A stretch of DNA of 64,000 bases, from contig NZ_JACSZW010000005.1 in the NCBI RefSeq assembly GCF_014472395.1, positions 62,001 through 126,000 of the forward strand, written 5' to 3'. Numbering within the stretch: position 1 is the first letter of the stretch; each line of letters begins with the position of its first letter. Of the stretch, positions 8,411 through 17,338 are shown piece after piece. Position numbers and translations under genes: made by a program. Under the pieces are notes generated by a model. That model was not told where the DNA came from and did no database searches. It saw only the letters and a program-made list of their open reading frames with translations. This stretch comes from Pedobacter sp. N36a (lineage in GTDB: Bacteria > Bacteroidota > Bacteroidia > Sphingobacteriales > Sphingobacteriaceae).

Positions 8411-8467
8411 ACCGCATTCCTCTTTTTTACCTGAAAGGTCATCAAAACAAGGATTGCGGTTTTTTTT
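8411..8467 (+). terminator. Intrinsic terminator after the Rnk-like gene
   Basis: ACCGCATTCCT (8411-8421) pairs with AGGATTGCGGT (8450-8460) with one mismatch, followed by a run of seven further T residues at 8461-8467. The loop is about 28 bases. Confidence 0.75.
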
Positions 8468-8469
8468 GT

Positions 8470-8502
8470 GGAAAATATTCCAGAAATACCGGAAAAAATT
8501 CC
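8470..8502. promoter_or_regulatory. Tandem operator-like palindromes upstream of the Xre-RES pair
   Basis: Two near-identical 12-bp inverted repeats, GGAAAATATTCC (8470-8481) and GGAAAAAATTCC (8491-8502), start exactly 21 bp apart, about two helical turns, so they would face the same side of the helix. The antitoxin start is 25 bases further on. Binding by the Xre antitoxin or the Xre-RES complex, as in related autoregulated modules, is inferred. Confidence 0.55.
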
Positions 8503-8503
8503 G

Positions 8504-8511
8504 TACATTCG
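8504..8511 (+). promoter_or_regulatory. Candidate -7 element for the Xre-RES operon
   Basis: TACATTCG differs from TAnnTTTG at one position and lies 15 bases before the antitoxin ATG at 8527. It directly follows the second operator-like palindrome, so a bound repressor would block it. No convincing -33 box is seen. Confidence 0.35.
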
Positions 8512-8526
8512 AATTGAGTAAAATTC

Positions 8527-8997
8527 ATGGTTATGGCAAACACTTCAAAACTTTACAAAGAAAAAACAACACTATCGGTCGTTGCAGAAGCTGCATTAAT
8601 CGCTCCTTATCAGCCACTTTACAACGATTCTATCAGCTTGCTCATGAGTTCAAAATCAGGCCTATCAGCCAAAGCTGCGCTGGATTTTTTAAGCCTTTCA
8701 GGTTTTACCAGAGAAGAATTCCAGGATACCTTTAAAACCAATGTTAAAACCATCCAGAACTACGCTTCTAATGCTTCCAAATTAGATCCTTCCCTCAGCG
8801 AGAAACTTTTAAAGTCTTTTTCTCTTTTTGAAAAAGGAATAGAAATCTTTGGCTCGGCAAAGACCTTTCACCAATGGCTCAACACCCCTTCTTATGGGCT
8901 TGGCCACCAAATTCCCTTTGATTTAATGGACACTTTTACGGGCATCAGCCTCATTGAAGAAGAGCTCATTAGAATCGCTCATGGAGATCTTGCCTAA
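8527..8997 (+). CDS. Xre/ParS-type antitoxin (DUF2384) of a RES-Xre module
   Basis: A 156-aa protein with an N-terminal helical DNA-binding region (SSKSGLSAKAALDFLSLSGF then TREEFQDTFKTNVKTIQNYA, about residues 40-80) and the C-terminal MbcA/ParS/Xre toxin-binding domain, recognisable from GIEIFGSAKTFHQWLNTPSY and FDLMDTFTGISLIEEELIRIAHG (about 98-155). Antitoxins of this type repress their own operon and block the RES toxin. The start could be ATG 8527 or ATG 8533, since two Met codons lie close together. The toxin gene follows after 3 bases, so translation is probably coupled. Confidence 0.88.
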   Translation: MVMANTSKLYKEKTTLSVVAEAALIAPYQPLYNDSISLLMSSKSGLSAKAALDFLSLSGFTREEFQDTFKTNVKTIQNYASNASKLDPSLSEKLLKSFSLFEKGIEIFGSAKTFHQWLNTPSYGLGHQIPFDLMDTFTGISLIEEELIRIAHGDLA

Positions 8998-9000
8998 TTT

Positions 9001-9450
9001 ATGCAGGTATTTCGCATTTGTTTGAGTAATTATGCTGGCTCATTGTTCGCTTCAGGTCGTGCAGCAAGGTGGAATCCCAATGATGTTTCCATAATTTACA
9101 CGGCGGAATCACGTTCTCTGGCTTGTCTGGAAAATGTGGTACACCGGAGTCAACTTGGGCTAAACAGTGCTTTCCAGGTCATGACGATTGAAATTCCGGA
9201 TGACCTTCCGATTGCCAGCATTCCTTTAAAGTCCTTGCCACAAAATTGGTTTTCTTTTGAAAACATGTCTTATACACAGGAATTAGGGGGAAATTGGGCC
9301 AGGAAAGAGAAAACAGCTTTATTGAAAGTCCCCTCTTCCATTATATCAGCTGAGTCAAACTTTCTCCTCAACCCTAACCATACGGATTTCAAGTTCATCA
9401 AACTACTGAAGTCTGAGCCTTTTGTGTTCGACAGGAGAATTAAGCTGTAA
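9001..9450 (+). CDS. RES-domain toxin (NAD-degrading type)
   Basis: A 149-aa RES-domain protein beginning MQVFRICLSNYAGSLFASGR. The ARWNPNDVSIIYTAESRSLA block resembles the R-(W/F)-N...Y-x-s-x-s-l-A motif that forms the RES active site. The ending LNPNHTDFKFIKLLKSEPFV with FDRRI is the family's C-terminal signature (NP.H, then F.FD.R). Characterised RES toxins lower cellular NAD+ by NAD glycohydrolase or phosphorylase activity, or ADP-ribosylate a target; which applies here cannot be told. The pairing with the upstream Xre antitoxin supports the call strongly. Confidence 0.9.
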   Translation: MQVFRICLSNYAGSLFASGRAARWNPNDVSIIYTAESRSLACLENVVHRSQLGLNSAFQVMTIEIPDDLPIASIPLKSLPQNWFSFENMSYTQELGGNWARKEKTALLKVPSSIISAESNFLLNPNHTDFKFIKLLKSEPFVFDRRIKL

Positions 9451-9471
9451 ACCAGCGGATTGTAATTGGTA

Positions 9472-10239
9472 CTATCTTCCTGCCATTTTGATCATTCGCT
9501 GCGAAAGGTCCTTGCCCAGGTAACGGTCAATCACATCATGCACGACATACAGCAATGGCGTCATTAAGATCGCCACTATAAATTTATAGGTATAATTCAC
9601 CAGGCCGATTGCAGCCACCATTTGCCAGCTCCAGTGGTACTGAGGATTCAGGTAAAAAGCAATAAAGATGACCACAAAACTATCTATGAATTGAGAAATT
9701 ACTGTAGAACCTGTGGCACGAAGCCATAAAGCACGTTCTCCGGTTACTTTTTTGATCTTATGAAAGATAAATACATCTGCGATCTGCCCGACTAAAAAGG
9801 CGATCACGGAACCCACAATGATCCACATCCCTTGTCCGAATATACCAGCAAAGGCATGGTTCATATTGAGCGGATGACCATCGATGGTTTGATTCACCCA
9901 GAAATCGGAAGGTGAAAGCCGCATCGCTGCTGCGACTACAAAAAAGGCATAAGAGATTAGAATTGCTGCCAATACCGATAAAAACCGTACCTGTCGAACG
10001 CCAAAATACTCGTTGATGATGTCTGTCATGATAAAAATCAAAGGCCAGGTGAGCACCCCTGCCGACATGTTCAAAGAGAGGTTTGGAACGCCCAGCAAAT
10101 TGATATCAAACTGCTTGATGCCCAGTGTTCCCTCCACTGAAAATATTTTTACCCCTATAAATTCTGAAAGGATCGCGTTGGCCACAAAAAAGGAGCCTAG
10201 AATGAGCAATAATCTGCTTTCTTTTGTTTTAAAAGTCAT
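9472..10239 (-). CDS. yhhQ: Queuosine-precursor transporter, YhhQ/VUT family
   Basis: A 255-aa integral membrane protein with about six hydrophobic helices. The sequence NMSAGVLTWPLIFIMTDIIN with EYFG, and later GQIADVFIFHKIKK, QFIDSFVVIFIAF and NYTYKFIVAILMTPLLY are the conserved polar-in-membrane motifs of the YhhQ (DUF165) family, which imports preQ0/preQ1 for tRNA queuosine synthesis. The same window carries queE at 17.3 kb, a de novo enzyme for the same precursor. It is transcribed divergently from the aminotransferase operon. Confidence 0.88.
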   Translation of the reverse strand: MTFKTKESRLLLILGSFFVANAILSEFIGVKIFSVEGTLGIKQFDINLLGVPNLSLNMSAGVLTWPLIFIMTDIINEYFGVRQVRFLSVLAAILISYAFFVVAAAMRLSPSDFWVNQTIDGHPLNMNHAFAGIFGQGMWIIVGSVIAFLVGQIADVFIFHKIKKVTGERALWLRATGSTVISQFIDSFVVIFIAFYLNPQYHWSWQMVAAIGLVNYTYKFIVAILMTPLLYVVHDVIDRYLGKDLSQRMIKMAGR

Positions 10240-10291
10240 AGCAAGATGAAATTATTAAATAAATCTGATATAAGACGATAAATATTATTTC

Positions 10292-10299
10292 TATTTTCG
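10292..10299 (+). promoter_or_regulatory. Candidate -7 element for the ybdL operon
   Basis: TATTTTCG, one mismatch from TAnnTTTG, lies seven bases before the ATG at 10307. If used, the transcript would have almost no leader. Confidence 0.35.
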
Positions 10300-10306
10300 C
10301 TGCCAC

Positions 10307-11452
10307 ATGATAGCTACACAATCAAAACTACCTGGCATAGGAACGAACATCTTTTCGGTCATGTCCAAATTAGCAGAAGAACATCAGGCCATTAATCTTT
10401 CTCAGGGATTTCCTGATTATGAATGTGATCCGAAACTCATCGAATATGTAGCTGAGGCCATGCGCCAGGGCTTTAATCAGTATGCACCGATGACGGGCTT
10501 AGCAGCCCTACGTGAGGTGATCGCTGAAAAAATGAACCTGCGTTACGGTGCTCATTATCATCCGGAAACGGAGATCAACATTACTGCAGGAGGCACTCAA
10601 GCTATATTCACCGCGTTAAGCGCTTACATTCATCCGGGTGATGAGGTGATCATTTTTGAGCCTGCTTATGATGCTTATGCCCCTACGATAAAGTTGTTAG
10701 GCGGCCTGGTTAAACCTTATGAGCTTGCCCCTCCTCAATATGAGATCGACTGGGAAATGGTGAAAAAACTATTCTCCGCCAATACCAAAATGATCATTTT
10801 GAATAGCCCACAGAACCCAACAGGCTGTGTTTTATCAGAAAAAGACATCAAAGCGCTCATCAAATTAACAAAAAACACCGATATCATGATTTTAAGTGAT
10901 GAGGTTTATGAACATATCATTTTCGACGGCAAAACACACCATAGTGTGGCTTTATATCCGGAACTCCGCGAAAGAAGCTTCATTGTGGCCTCGTTTGGCA
11001 AATTACTGCATACCACTGGCTGGAAATTAGGGTACTGCTTGGCTCCTGAACAAATGATGAAGGAGTTCAGAAAAATACATCAGTTCAATGTATTTAGTGT
11101 GAATACGCCCATGCAGGTGGGTATTGCGCGCTACCTAAAAGATCCGCAATCATACCTTGGCTTATCTGCTTTCTTCCAGCAGAAGCGTGATTTGTTTCGT
11201 TCGCTCCTTGCCGAAACTAAGTTTAAATTATTACCTTGCGATGGTTCTTATTTCCAATGCGTTAGCTATGAGCACCTCAGCGACGAGAAAGATGTTGCTA
11301 TGGCCGAAAGGTTAATCAAAGAATATGGAGTTGCCTCCATTCCGGTTTCAGCCTTCTACATTAGGAATACGGATCACCATGTTTTAAGGTTTTGTTTTGC
11401 GAAGAAACAAGAAACATTGGAAAAAGCCGTTGAAAGACTAGTTAAATTATAA
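10307..11452 (+). CDS. PLP-dependent aminotransferase, methionine/glutamine transaminase K type (YbdL-like)
   Basis: A 381-aa fold-type I aminotransferase. Motifs include NLSQGFPDYECDPKLIEYV, NSPQNPTG with the cofactor-binding Asn near 166, ILSDEVYEH with Asp198 and Tyr201, and SFGKLLHTTGWKLGYC with Lys232 as the Schiff-base lysine. This pattern fits YbdL/glutamine transaminase K enzymes that use methionine, phenylalanine or glutamine as amino donor, as in methionine salvage. The next gene, 24 bases on, is an omega-amidase, the usual partner that hydrolyses the 2-oxoglutaramate formed when glutamine is donor. Length and sequence are intact. Confidence 0.88.
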   Translation: MIATQSKLPGIGTNIFSVMSKLAEEHQAINLSQGFPDYECDPKLIEYVAEAMRQGFNQYAPMTGLAALREVIAEKMNLRYGAHYHPETEINITAGGTQAIFTALSAYIHPGDEVIIFEPAYDAYAPTIKLLGGLVKPYELAPPQYEIDWEMVKKLFSANTKMIILNSPQNPTGCVLSEKDIKALIKLTKNTDIMILSDEVYEHIIFDGKTHHSVALYPELRERSFIVASFGKLLHTTGWKLGYCLAPEQMMKEFRKIHQFNVFSVNTPMQVGIARYLKDPQSYLGLSAFFQQKRDLFRSLLAETKFKLLPCDGSYFQCVSYEHLSDEKDVAMAERLIKEYGVASIPVSAFYIRNTDHHVLRFCFAKKQETLEKAVERLVKL

Positions 11453-11476
11453 TTTACATCCCTTTAAATTACAATA

Positions 11477-12280
11477 ATGGAAAGTCCAGATTACCTAAGT
11501 ATTAAAAACCTGAAAATCACGATTTTCCAGGCCTATTTATTTTGGGAGAATGTTGACAAAAACCTGCAGAATCTATCCCTAAGATTGTCCTCGGGTGTTA
11601 AAGAAAAAACAGACCTGATTGTACTCCCAGAGATGTTTAACACCGGTTTTAGCATGAATGCTCCAGCACTCGCTGAAGAAATGAATGGTAAAACCATGCA
11701 ATGGATGAAGGATATTGCACAAAAATATGAATGCGTAGTCACCGGCAGTTTGATCATCAACGAAGATAGTCATTATTATAACCGACTGATCTGGATGCTT
11801 CCGGATGGCGGCTATAGTCATTACGATAAAAGACATTTATTTGGTCTGGGTGAAGAAGATAAAAACTACTCACCAGGTAAAGACAAGGTCATCGTGAAAT
11901 TAAAAGGCTGGAAAATCCGCCTTGCGATCTGTTATGACCTTCGCTTTCCGGTATGGCTGCGTAATCAGAATGAAGAATATGATATTCTATTGCTGATCGC
12001 CAGCTGGCCTGACAAACGTGCCGTTCATTGGAACGCCCTGATTCCTGCCCGTGCCATCGAAAACCAGAGTTATGTGATTGCAGCCAATCGCGTGGGGCAT
12101 GATGGCAAAGAAGTATACCATAGCGGACATTCCCAATGTATTGATCCAATGGGTAAAACCATTTATTATAAACCTGAAGACGAAGATCTTTATACCTTTA
12201 GTATCGGCTACGAAGAATTGGCGAAAACCCGCAGGGCTTTCCCATTCTTAAAAGACGCCGATCACTTTCAAATTATTTAA
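11477..12280 (+). CDS. Omega-amidase (nitrilase superfamily, YafV-like)
   Basis: A 267-aa carbon-nitrogen hydrolase with the Glu-Lys-Cys triad visible: Glu52 in VLPEMFNTGFS, Lys118 in YDKRHLF, and Cys152 in AICYDLRFPVW. The WPDKRAVHWNALIPARAIEN block is characteristic of the YafV/Nit2 group, which converts 2-oxoglutaramate to 2-oxoglutarate and ammonia (and 2-oxosuccinamate to oxaloacetate). It lies directly downstream of a YbdL-like aminotransferase and 14 bases before a glycosylasparaginase, so the operon seems to handle amide nitrogen from Gln and Asn. Confidence 0.9.
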   Translation: MESPDYLSIKNLKITIFQAYLFWENVDKNLQNLSLRLSSGVKEKTDLIVLPEMFNTGFSMNAPALAEEMNGKTMQWMKDIAQKYECVVTGSLIINEDSHYYNRLIWMLPDGGYSHYDKRHLFGLGEEDKNYSPGKDKVIVKLKGWKIRLAICYDLRFPVWLRNQNEEYDILLLIASWPDKRAVHWNALIPARAIENQSYVIAANRVGHDGKEVYHSGHSQCIDPMGKTIYYKPEDEDLYTFSIGYEELAKTRRAFPFLKDADHFQII

Positions 12281-12294
12281 CTGCTATACCAAAC

Positions 12295-13326
12295 ATGTTT
12301 AACCGTAGAAAATTCATTAAAGCATCTGCGCTTTCTGCCTCCTTATTAGCCATTGATAAAACCAGCGCTGCTGCAATGATCCCAAGCTCGTCTATTGCAC
12401 CAGGAAAACCCATTGTCATCTCTACCTGGGATTTTGGTATTGCTGCAAATCAGGCGGCATGGAAGGTATTATCTGCAGGCGGACGAGCCCTGGATGCGGT
12501 AGAACAAGGAGTACATGTCCCTGAAGCTGATCCAAAAAACCAATCCGTAGGCTATGGTGGTTTGCCGGACAGAGACGGTCATGTGACCCTCGATGCCTGT
12601 ATTATGGATGATTTAGGCAACTGCGGTGCCGTTGCTGGATTAGAACATATTATGCATCCCATTTCTGTAGCCAGAATGGTGATGGAAAAAACGCCGCATG
12701 TAATGCTTGTAGGTGATGGTGCTCTTCAGTTTGCTTTAGAAAACGGATTCAAAAAAGAGAACCTGCTGACGAAAGAAAGTGAAAAAGCATGGAAAGAATG
12801 GCTGAAAACGGCAAAGTATGCACCGGTGATGAACATAGAAAATAAACTATACGACAAAGCTGCTCCTACCCGATTACCAGGAAATCAGTATAACCATGAT
12901 ACCATTGGCATGCTTGCTTTAGATGCCAAAGGAAACATTTCGGGTGCTTGTACCACCAGTGGAATGGCTTATAAACTACATGGACGTGTGGGCGACAGTC
13001 CAATCATTGGTGCTGGTTTATTCGTAGACAATGAAGTTGGCGGCGCTACTTCTACCGGCGTTGGTGAAGAAGTGATCCGTAATGTAGGCAGCTTTTTAGT
13101 GGTAGAACTCATGCGACAAGGCTATACCCCTGAAGCAGCTTGTAAAGAGGCAGTCATGAGGATCATTAAAAAGAAACCAGAAATTGCCAAAAATATTCAG
13201 GTTGGATTCCTTGCTTTGAATAAAAAAGGAGAATACGGAGCATATGCGATTCAGCAAGGCTTCAGCTATGCGGTTTGTGACCAGAACAAAACCGATTTAT
13301 TAATTCCTGGAAAAAGCTATTACTAA
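12295..13326 (+). CDS. N4-(beta-N-acetylglucosaminyl)-L-asparaginase, Tat-exported
   Basis: A 343-aa Ntn-hydrolase that removes asparagine from GlcNAc-Asn of N-glycoproteins. The N-terminus NRRKFIKASALSASLLAI is a twin-arginine signal, so the enzyme is periplasmic or outer-membrane bound. HDTIGMLALD at 201-210 is the autoprocessing site; cleavage before Thr203 would free the nucleophile and yield alpha and beta chains. GGLPDRDGHVTLDACIMD (about 88-105) and GRVGDSPIIGAGLFVDN line the substrate pocket. It resembles the enzyme from Elizabethkingia meningoseptica. Its position after the aminotransferase and omega-amidase genes suggests co-transcription for amino-acid scavenging. Confidence 0.92.
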   Translation: MFNRRKFIKASALSASLLAIDKTSAAAMIPSSSIAPGKPIVISTWDFGIAANQAAWKVLSAGGRALDAVEQGVHVPEADPKNQSVGYGGLPDRDGHVTLDACIMDDLGNCGAVAGLEHIMHPISVARMVMEKTPHVMLVGDGALQFALENGFKKENLLTKESEKAWKEWLKTAKYAPVMNIENKLYDKAAPTRLPGNQYNHDTIGMLALDAKGNISGACTTSGMAYKLHGRVGDSPIIGAGLFVDNEVGGATSTGVGEEVIRNVGSFLVVELMRQGYTPEAACKEAVMRIIKKKPEIAKNIQVGFLALNKKGEYGAYAIQQGFSYAVCDQNKTDLLIPGKSYY

Positions 13327-13344
13327 CCCGAAATTAAGCACCAG

Positions 13345-14079
13345 ATGATTCAAATGGAAGTATGTGCCAACTCCCTTTCTTCTGCTTTGGCAGCACAGGA
13401 AGGAGGCGCAGTGAGGGTAGAATTTTGCGACAATTTGCCCGAGGGAGGTACCACTCCCAGTTACGCACAGCTCAAACTGGCGAAAGAATTACTACACATT
13501 TTAGTGTATCCGATCATCCGCCCCAGAGGTGGAGATTTCTTGTATTCTGATTTAGAATTCAGCATCATGAAAGAGGATATTAAAATCTGTAAATCATTAA
13601 ATTGCGATGGGGTGGTCATCGGTATTCTCCATGCGGATGGCAGCATCGATAAAACACGCTGTGCGGAGTTAATCGAACTAGCCAAGCCTATGAAAGTCAC
13701 CTTCCACCGGGCCTTTGACATGTGCAATGACCTGGAACAAGGCTTAGAAGACCTGATCGAACTGGGCTTTGAAAGGGTGCTGACCTCAGGTGCTGCAGCT
13801 TCGGCTTTAGCAGGTGCTGAACAAATCAAAGCCTTAATCAAACAAGCCGCAGGAAGAATTAGTATCATGCCTGGTGCAGGTGTAAAGACAGCTAACATTG
13901 CCGAAATCATCCGCATCACCGGTGCTCAAGAGTTCCATGCTTCTGCCAAACATGCAGTAAAAAGCGAGATGGAATTCAGAAACCCAAACTTAAGTATGGG
14001 CACCAGTGAAGATGAATTCAGCTACGACCTGACAAATGCCCAGACCGTAAAAAACCTGATCCAACTGGCCAATTCCTAG
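13345..14079 (+). CDS. cutC: CutC family protein (copper homeostasis)
   Basis: A 244-aa TIM-barrel CutC protein. It shows MEVCANSLSSALAAQEGGAV, RVEFCDNLPEGGTTPSYAQL, IIRPRGGDFLYSDLEFSIM, GVVIGILHADGSID, TFHRAFDMCNDLEQGLEDLI and IMPGAGVKTANIAEI, all family hallmarks. The copper link is historical and debated; the barrel has a plausible but unproven metal-binding cluster. It follows the glycosylasparaginase gene by 18 bases and is probably the last gene of that operon. Confidence 0.92.
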   Translation: MIQMEVCANSLSSALAAQEGGAVRVEFCDNLPEGGTTPSYAQLKLAKELLHILVYPIIRPRGGDFLYSDLEFSIMKEDIKICKSLNCDGVVIGILHADGSIDKTRCAELIELAKPMKVTFHRAFDMCNDLEQGLEDLIELGFERVLTSGAAASALAGAEQIKALIKQAAGRISIMPGAGVKTANIAEIIRITGAQEFHASAKHAVKSEMEFRNPNLSMGTSEDEFSYDLTNAQTVKNLIQLANS

Positions 14080-14141
14080 TATTGCTGATTCATTACAATA
14101 TACTATGATTAATTTACGATAAATTAATCGACTCAAAATCC

Positions 14142-14149
14142 TATATTTG
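14142..14149 (+). promoter_or_regulatory. Candidate -7 element for lepA
   Basis: TATATTTG fits TAnnTTTG exactly and ends eight bases before the lepA ATG at 14158, implying a leader of only a few bases. No clear -33 TTG box is found at the expected spacing. Confidence 0.5.
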
Positions 14150-14157
14150 CGCCACTG

Positions 14158-15945
14158 ATGAAGCACATACGTAATTTTTGCATAATTGCACATATTGATC
14201 ACGGGAAAAGCACGCTAGCTGACCGTCTGTTAGAATATACTGGAACCATTACCCAACGTGAGGCGCAAGCTCAATTGCTGGATAATATGGATCTAGAACG
14301 TGAACGTGGGATCACGATAAAAAGTCACGCCATTCAGATGAATTACAAGGTTGGTGATATTGAATACAATTTCAACCTGATTGATACACCTGGACACGTC
14401 GATTTCTCTTATGAGGTTTCCCGTTCCATCGCGGCCTGTGAAGGTGCTTTACTTATTGTAGATGCATCTCAGGGAATTCAGGCACAGACCATTTCAAACT
14501 TATACCTTGCGCTAGAGCACGATCTTGAAATTATCCCTATTTTAAATAAAATGGATTTACCTGGGGCGATGCCTGAGGAAGTAAAAGATCAGATTATTGA
14601 CTTAATCGGCTGTAAACGTGAGGACATCATCCCTGCTTCAGGTAAAACTGGAATGGGTATCCCTGACATAATTCAAGCTATTGTAGACCGTGTTCCGGCA
14701 CCAGTTGGTGATCCTGAAGCGCCTCTTCAAGCATTGATCTTTGATTCTGTTTTCAATCCATTCAGAGGAATCATTGCCTATTATAAAGTAGTGAATGGTC
14801 AGATAAAAAAAGGCGATAAAGTTAAATTTATCAATACAGGCAAACAATATTTAGCCGATGAAGTGGGTATCCTTAAACTGGATATGTCGCCACGCAGTGT
14901 GGTTAAAACCGGTGATGTAGGTTATATCATCTCTGGAATTAAGGAAGCACGCGAGGTAAAGGTTGGAGATACCATCACGACCGTAGATAGACCCTCACCA
15001 GATTCAATTCAAGGTTTTGAAGAGGTTAAACCAATGGTTTTTGCTGGTATTTATCCGGTAGATACAGATGAATTTGAGGAACTACGTGAAGCCATGCATA
15101 AATTGCAGCTGAATGATGCCTCTATCGTTTTCGAACCTGAAAGTTCTGCAGCATTAGGCTTTGGTTTCCGTTGCGGATTTTTAGGCATGCTGCACATGGA
15201 GATCATCCAGGAGCGTTTAGAGCGTGAGTTCAACATGACAGTGATCACTACTGTACCCAATGTATCTTACATCGCTAAGACTACTAAAGGTGAGGTAATT
15301 TCGGTTAATAATCCTTCAGATTTACCAGACCCAAGTAAACTAGATGCGGTAGAAGAACCTTTTATTAAAGCAAATATCATTACCAAAGCTGACTTCGTGG
15401 GTCCGGTAATGTCACTTTGTATTCAGAAAAGAGGAACGATCATCAATCAGTCGTACTTAACTTCAGACCGTGTAGAGCTTGTTTTTGAGATGCCTATGGG
15501 TGAGATTGTTTTCGACTTTTATGATAAGCTAAAAACGATTTCTAAAGGTTATGCTTCATTCGATTATCATCAGATCGGTTACCGTAAATCGGACCTGGTT
15601 AGATTAGATATGTTATTAAACGAAGAGCCTGTGGATGCACTATCTTCCTTAATTCACCGCAGCAATGCTTATGATTTCGGAAAGAAAATCTGTGAAAAAC
15701 TGAGAGAACTAATCCCTCGTCAGCAGTTTGAAATTAAAATCCAGGCTTCTATTGGCGCAAAAGTGATTGCCAGAGAAACACTAAGTGCGCTTCGTAAAGA
15801 TGTGACGGCTAAATGTTATGGTGGTGATATTTCACGTAAACGTAAGTTACTTGAAAAACAAAAAGCTGGAAAGAAACGTATGCGCCAGGTAGGTAATGTG
15901 GAAATTCCACAATCTGCTTTCATGGCCGTACTTAAATTAGATTAA
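14158..15945 (+). CDS. lepA: Elongation factor 4 (LepA), ribosomal back-translocase GTPase
   Basis: A 595-aa translational GTPase. G1 ([18 protein letters not shown], from about residue 12), G2/G3 ([14 protein letters not shown] and [15 protein letters not shown]) and G4 (NKMDLPGA) are intact. The LepA-specific C-terminal domain is present, ending [20 protein letters not shown] with [22 protein letters not shown]4 acts on stalled or mistranslocated ribosomes at the membrane-cytosol interface. Length is normal. folD follows after 24 bases, so the pair is likely co-transcribed. Confidence 0.97.
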   Translation: MKHIRNFCIIAHIDHGKSTLADRLLEYTGTITQREAQAQLLDNMDLERERGITIKSHAIQMNYKVGDIEYNFNLIDTPGHVDFSYEVSRSIAACEGALLIVDASQGIQAQTISNLYLALEHDLEIIPILNKMDLPGAMPEEVKDQIIDLIGCKREDIIPASGKTGMGIPDIIQAIVDRVPAPVGDPEAPLQALIFDSVFNPFRGIIAYYKVVNGQIKKGDKVKFINTGKQYLADEVGILKLDMSPRSVVKTGDVGYIISGIKEAREVKVGDTITTVDRPSPDSIQGFEEVKPMVFAGIYPVDTDEFEELREAMHKLQLNDASIVFEPESSAALGFGFRCGFLGMLHMEIIQERLEREFNMTVITTVPNVSYIAKTTKGEVISVNNPSDLPDPSKLDAVEEPFIKANIITKADFVGPVMSLCIQKRGTIINQSYLTSDRVELVFEMPMGEIVFDFYDKLKTISKGYASFDYHQIGYRKSDLVRLDMLLNEEPVDALSSLIHRSNAYDFGKKICEKLRELIPRQQFEIKIQASIGAKVIARETLSALRKDVTAKCYGGDISRKRKLLEKQKAGKKRMRQVGNVEIPQSAFMAVLKLD

Positions 15946-15969
15946 TAATTAACCTCATATAAGGATTAC

Positions 15970-16851
15970 ATGCAGTTACTTGACGGAAAATTCGCATCAG
16001 AAAAAATTAAACTGGAAATCGCAGCCGAAGCCGCCTCTTTCTTGGCTGAAAGTGGCAGAAAACCACATTTAGTAGCCATATTGGTGGGTAATGATGGTGG
16101 CAGTGAAACCTATGTTGCCAGCAAAATGAAAAACTGTGAGAAGGTAGGTTTTCAATCTTCGCTCATCAGATACGACAATTCTGTCACAGAAGCGGAATTG
16201 CTGCAAAAAATTGAAGAGATTAATCAGGATGCCGGCGTAGATGGACTGATTGTTCAATTACCCCTTCCTAAGCATATTGATCCTGAAAAAGTAACTGAAA
16301 CTATTGATTACCGTAAAGATGTAGACGGATTTCATCCGGTAAATCTGGGACGTATGATGAGGAACCTTCCTTGTTTCATCCCTGCCACTCCTTATGGCAT
16401 TATGTTAATGCTTCAGGCTTACGAAATCGACACTATCGGAAAACATTGTGTGGTAGTGGGTAGAAGTAACATTGTAGGCAGTCCGATGAGTATCCTGATG
16501 GCCCGCAATGCCAACCCAGGAAACTGTACGGTAACTTTAACACACAGCAGAACAGCTAACTTGAAAGAGCTGACTTTACAGGCTGACATTATCGTTGCTG
16601 CAATTGGTAAAAAGAACTTTGTCACTGCGGATATGGTGAAGCCAGGTGCGATCATCATTGATGTGGGCATCAATAGAGAAACTTCTACAGAAACCAAATC
16701 CGGTTATAAATTATACGGTGATGTAGACTTTGAAAACGTAGCTCCTAAAGCTTCATGGATCACTCCAGTTCCTGGAGGTGTAGGTCTGATGACCATTGTA
16801 GGCTTGTTGAAAAACACATTGGCCTCTGCAAAGAAAGAAATCTATTCTTAA
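15970..16851 (+). CDS. folD: Bifunctional methylenetetrahydrofolate dehydrogenase / methenyl-THF cyclohydrolase
   Basis: A 293-aa enzyme interconverting 5,10-methylene-, 5,10-methenyl- and 10-formyl-tetrahydrofolate in one-carbon metabolism. [17 protein letters not shown] (45-61) carries Tyr48 and the catalytic Lys52. [28 protein letters not shown], the NADP-binding [14 protein letters not shown] and the C-terminal [12 protein letters not shown] motif are all conserved. It lies downstream of lepA and ends at a strong shared terminator. Confidence 0.97.
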   Translation: MQLLDGKFASEKIKLEIAAEAASFLAESGRKPHLVAILVGNDGGSETYVASKMKNCEKVGFQSSLIRYDNSVTEAELLQKIEEINQDAGVDGLIVQLPLPKHIDPEKVTETIDYRKDVDGFHPVNLGRMMRNLPCFIPATPYGIMLMLQAYEIDTIGKHCVVVGRSNIVGSPMSILMARNANPGNCTVTLTHSRTANLKELTLQADIIVAAIGKKNFVTADMVKPGAIIIDVGINRETSTETKSGYKLYGDVDFENVAPKASWITPVPGGVGLMTIVGLLKNTLASAKKEIYS

Positions 16852-16860
16852 ATAATATAT

Positions 16861-16897
16861 AAAAAGCTCTTTAGTAACTCAACTAAAGAGCTTTTTT
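16861..16897. terminator. Bidirectional terminator between folD and the Rieske gene
   Basis: AGCTCTTTAGT (16865-16875) pairs perfectly with ACTAAAGAGCT (16882-16892) across a 6-base loop, flanked by an A-run on the left and a T-run on the right, so it works in both directions. The stop codon of the convergent Rieske gene (16879-16881) lies in the loop. Confidence 0.85.
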
Positions 16898-17211
16898 ATC
16901 CAACTTTCTTTTAAGCCAACATAAATTCCATCTTCCCTTGTGTCTACCGGGTAGGTATCGATATAATCCCCCTGTCCCTCTGCTCCTCGTCCAGTTTCCA
17001 GGTTGTATTCCCATCGGTGTATCGGACAAATCAGGTAGCCATTTTTACATGTTCCACCGCTCAGAATCCCTCCTGCATGCGGACAGCTGTTTTGAACCAC
17101 GAAAGTCCGGTTCTGATGTCTCACCAGGCATAGTTTTTTCCCATTCAGCTTAATCTGTTCCACGAAATCATGATTCGGGAAGCTGCCTTCCAATTTATAC
17201 CACTTCAGCAT
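16879..17211 (-). CDS. Rieske [2Fe-2S] domain protein
   Basis: A 110-aa single-domain ferredoxin-like protein. The two metal-binding boxes are clear: C-P-H at 43-45 within NSCPHAGGILSGGTC and C-P-I-H at 62-65 within LICPIHRWEYNLETG. Small soluble Rieske proteins resemble NirD or the ferredoxins of ring-hydroxylating dioxygenases and pass electrons to an oxygenase or reductase; no such partner is next to it, so the role is open. It converges on folD and shares its terminator. Confidence 0.9.
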   Translation of the reverse strand: MLKWYKLEGSFPNHDFVEQIKLNGKKLCLVRHQNRTFVVQNSCPHAGGILSGGTCKNGYLICPIHRWEYNLETGRGAEGQGDYIDTYPVDTREDGIYVGLKESWIKKLFS

Positions 17212-17319
17212 AGCGCTTATTTAAGATAAATGATTAGAAATGAACCTTCCTTTTTCATAGATTGGTCATATAAATCGGCTCAATATACATATAATCCCAT
17301 TTCCCGTAAATATTTTATT

Positions 17320-17327
17320 TACCTTTG
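17320..17327 (+). promoter_or_regulatory. Candidate -7 element for queE
   Basis: TACCTTTG fits TAnnTTTG and lies 11 bases before the queE ATG at 17339. I looked for a preQ1 riboswitch in this short leader and there is no room for one. Confidence 0.45.
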
Positions 17328-17338
17328 CCAAATAATAT

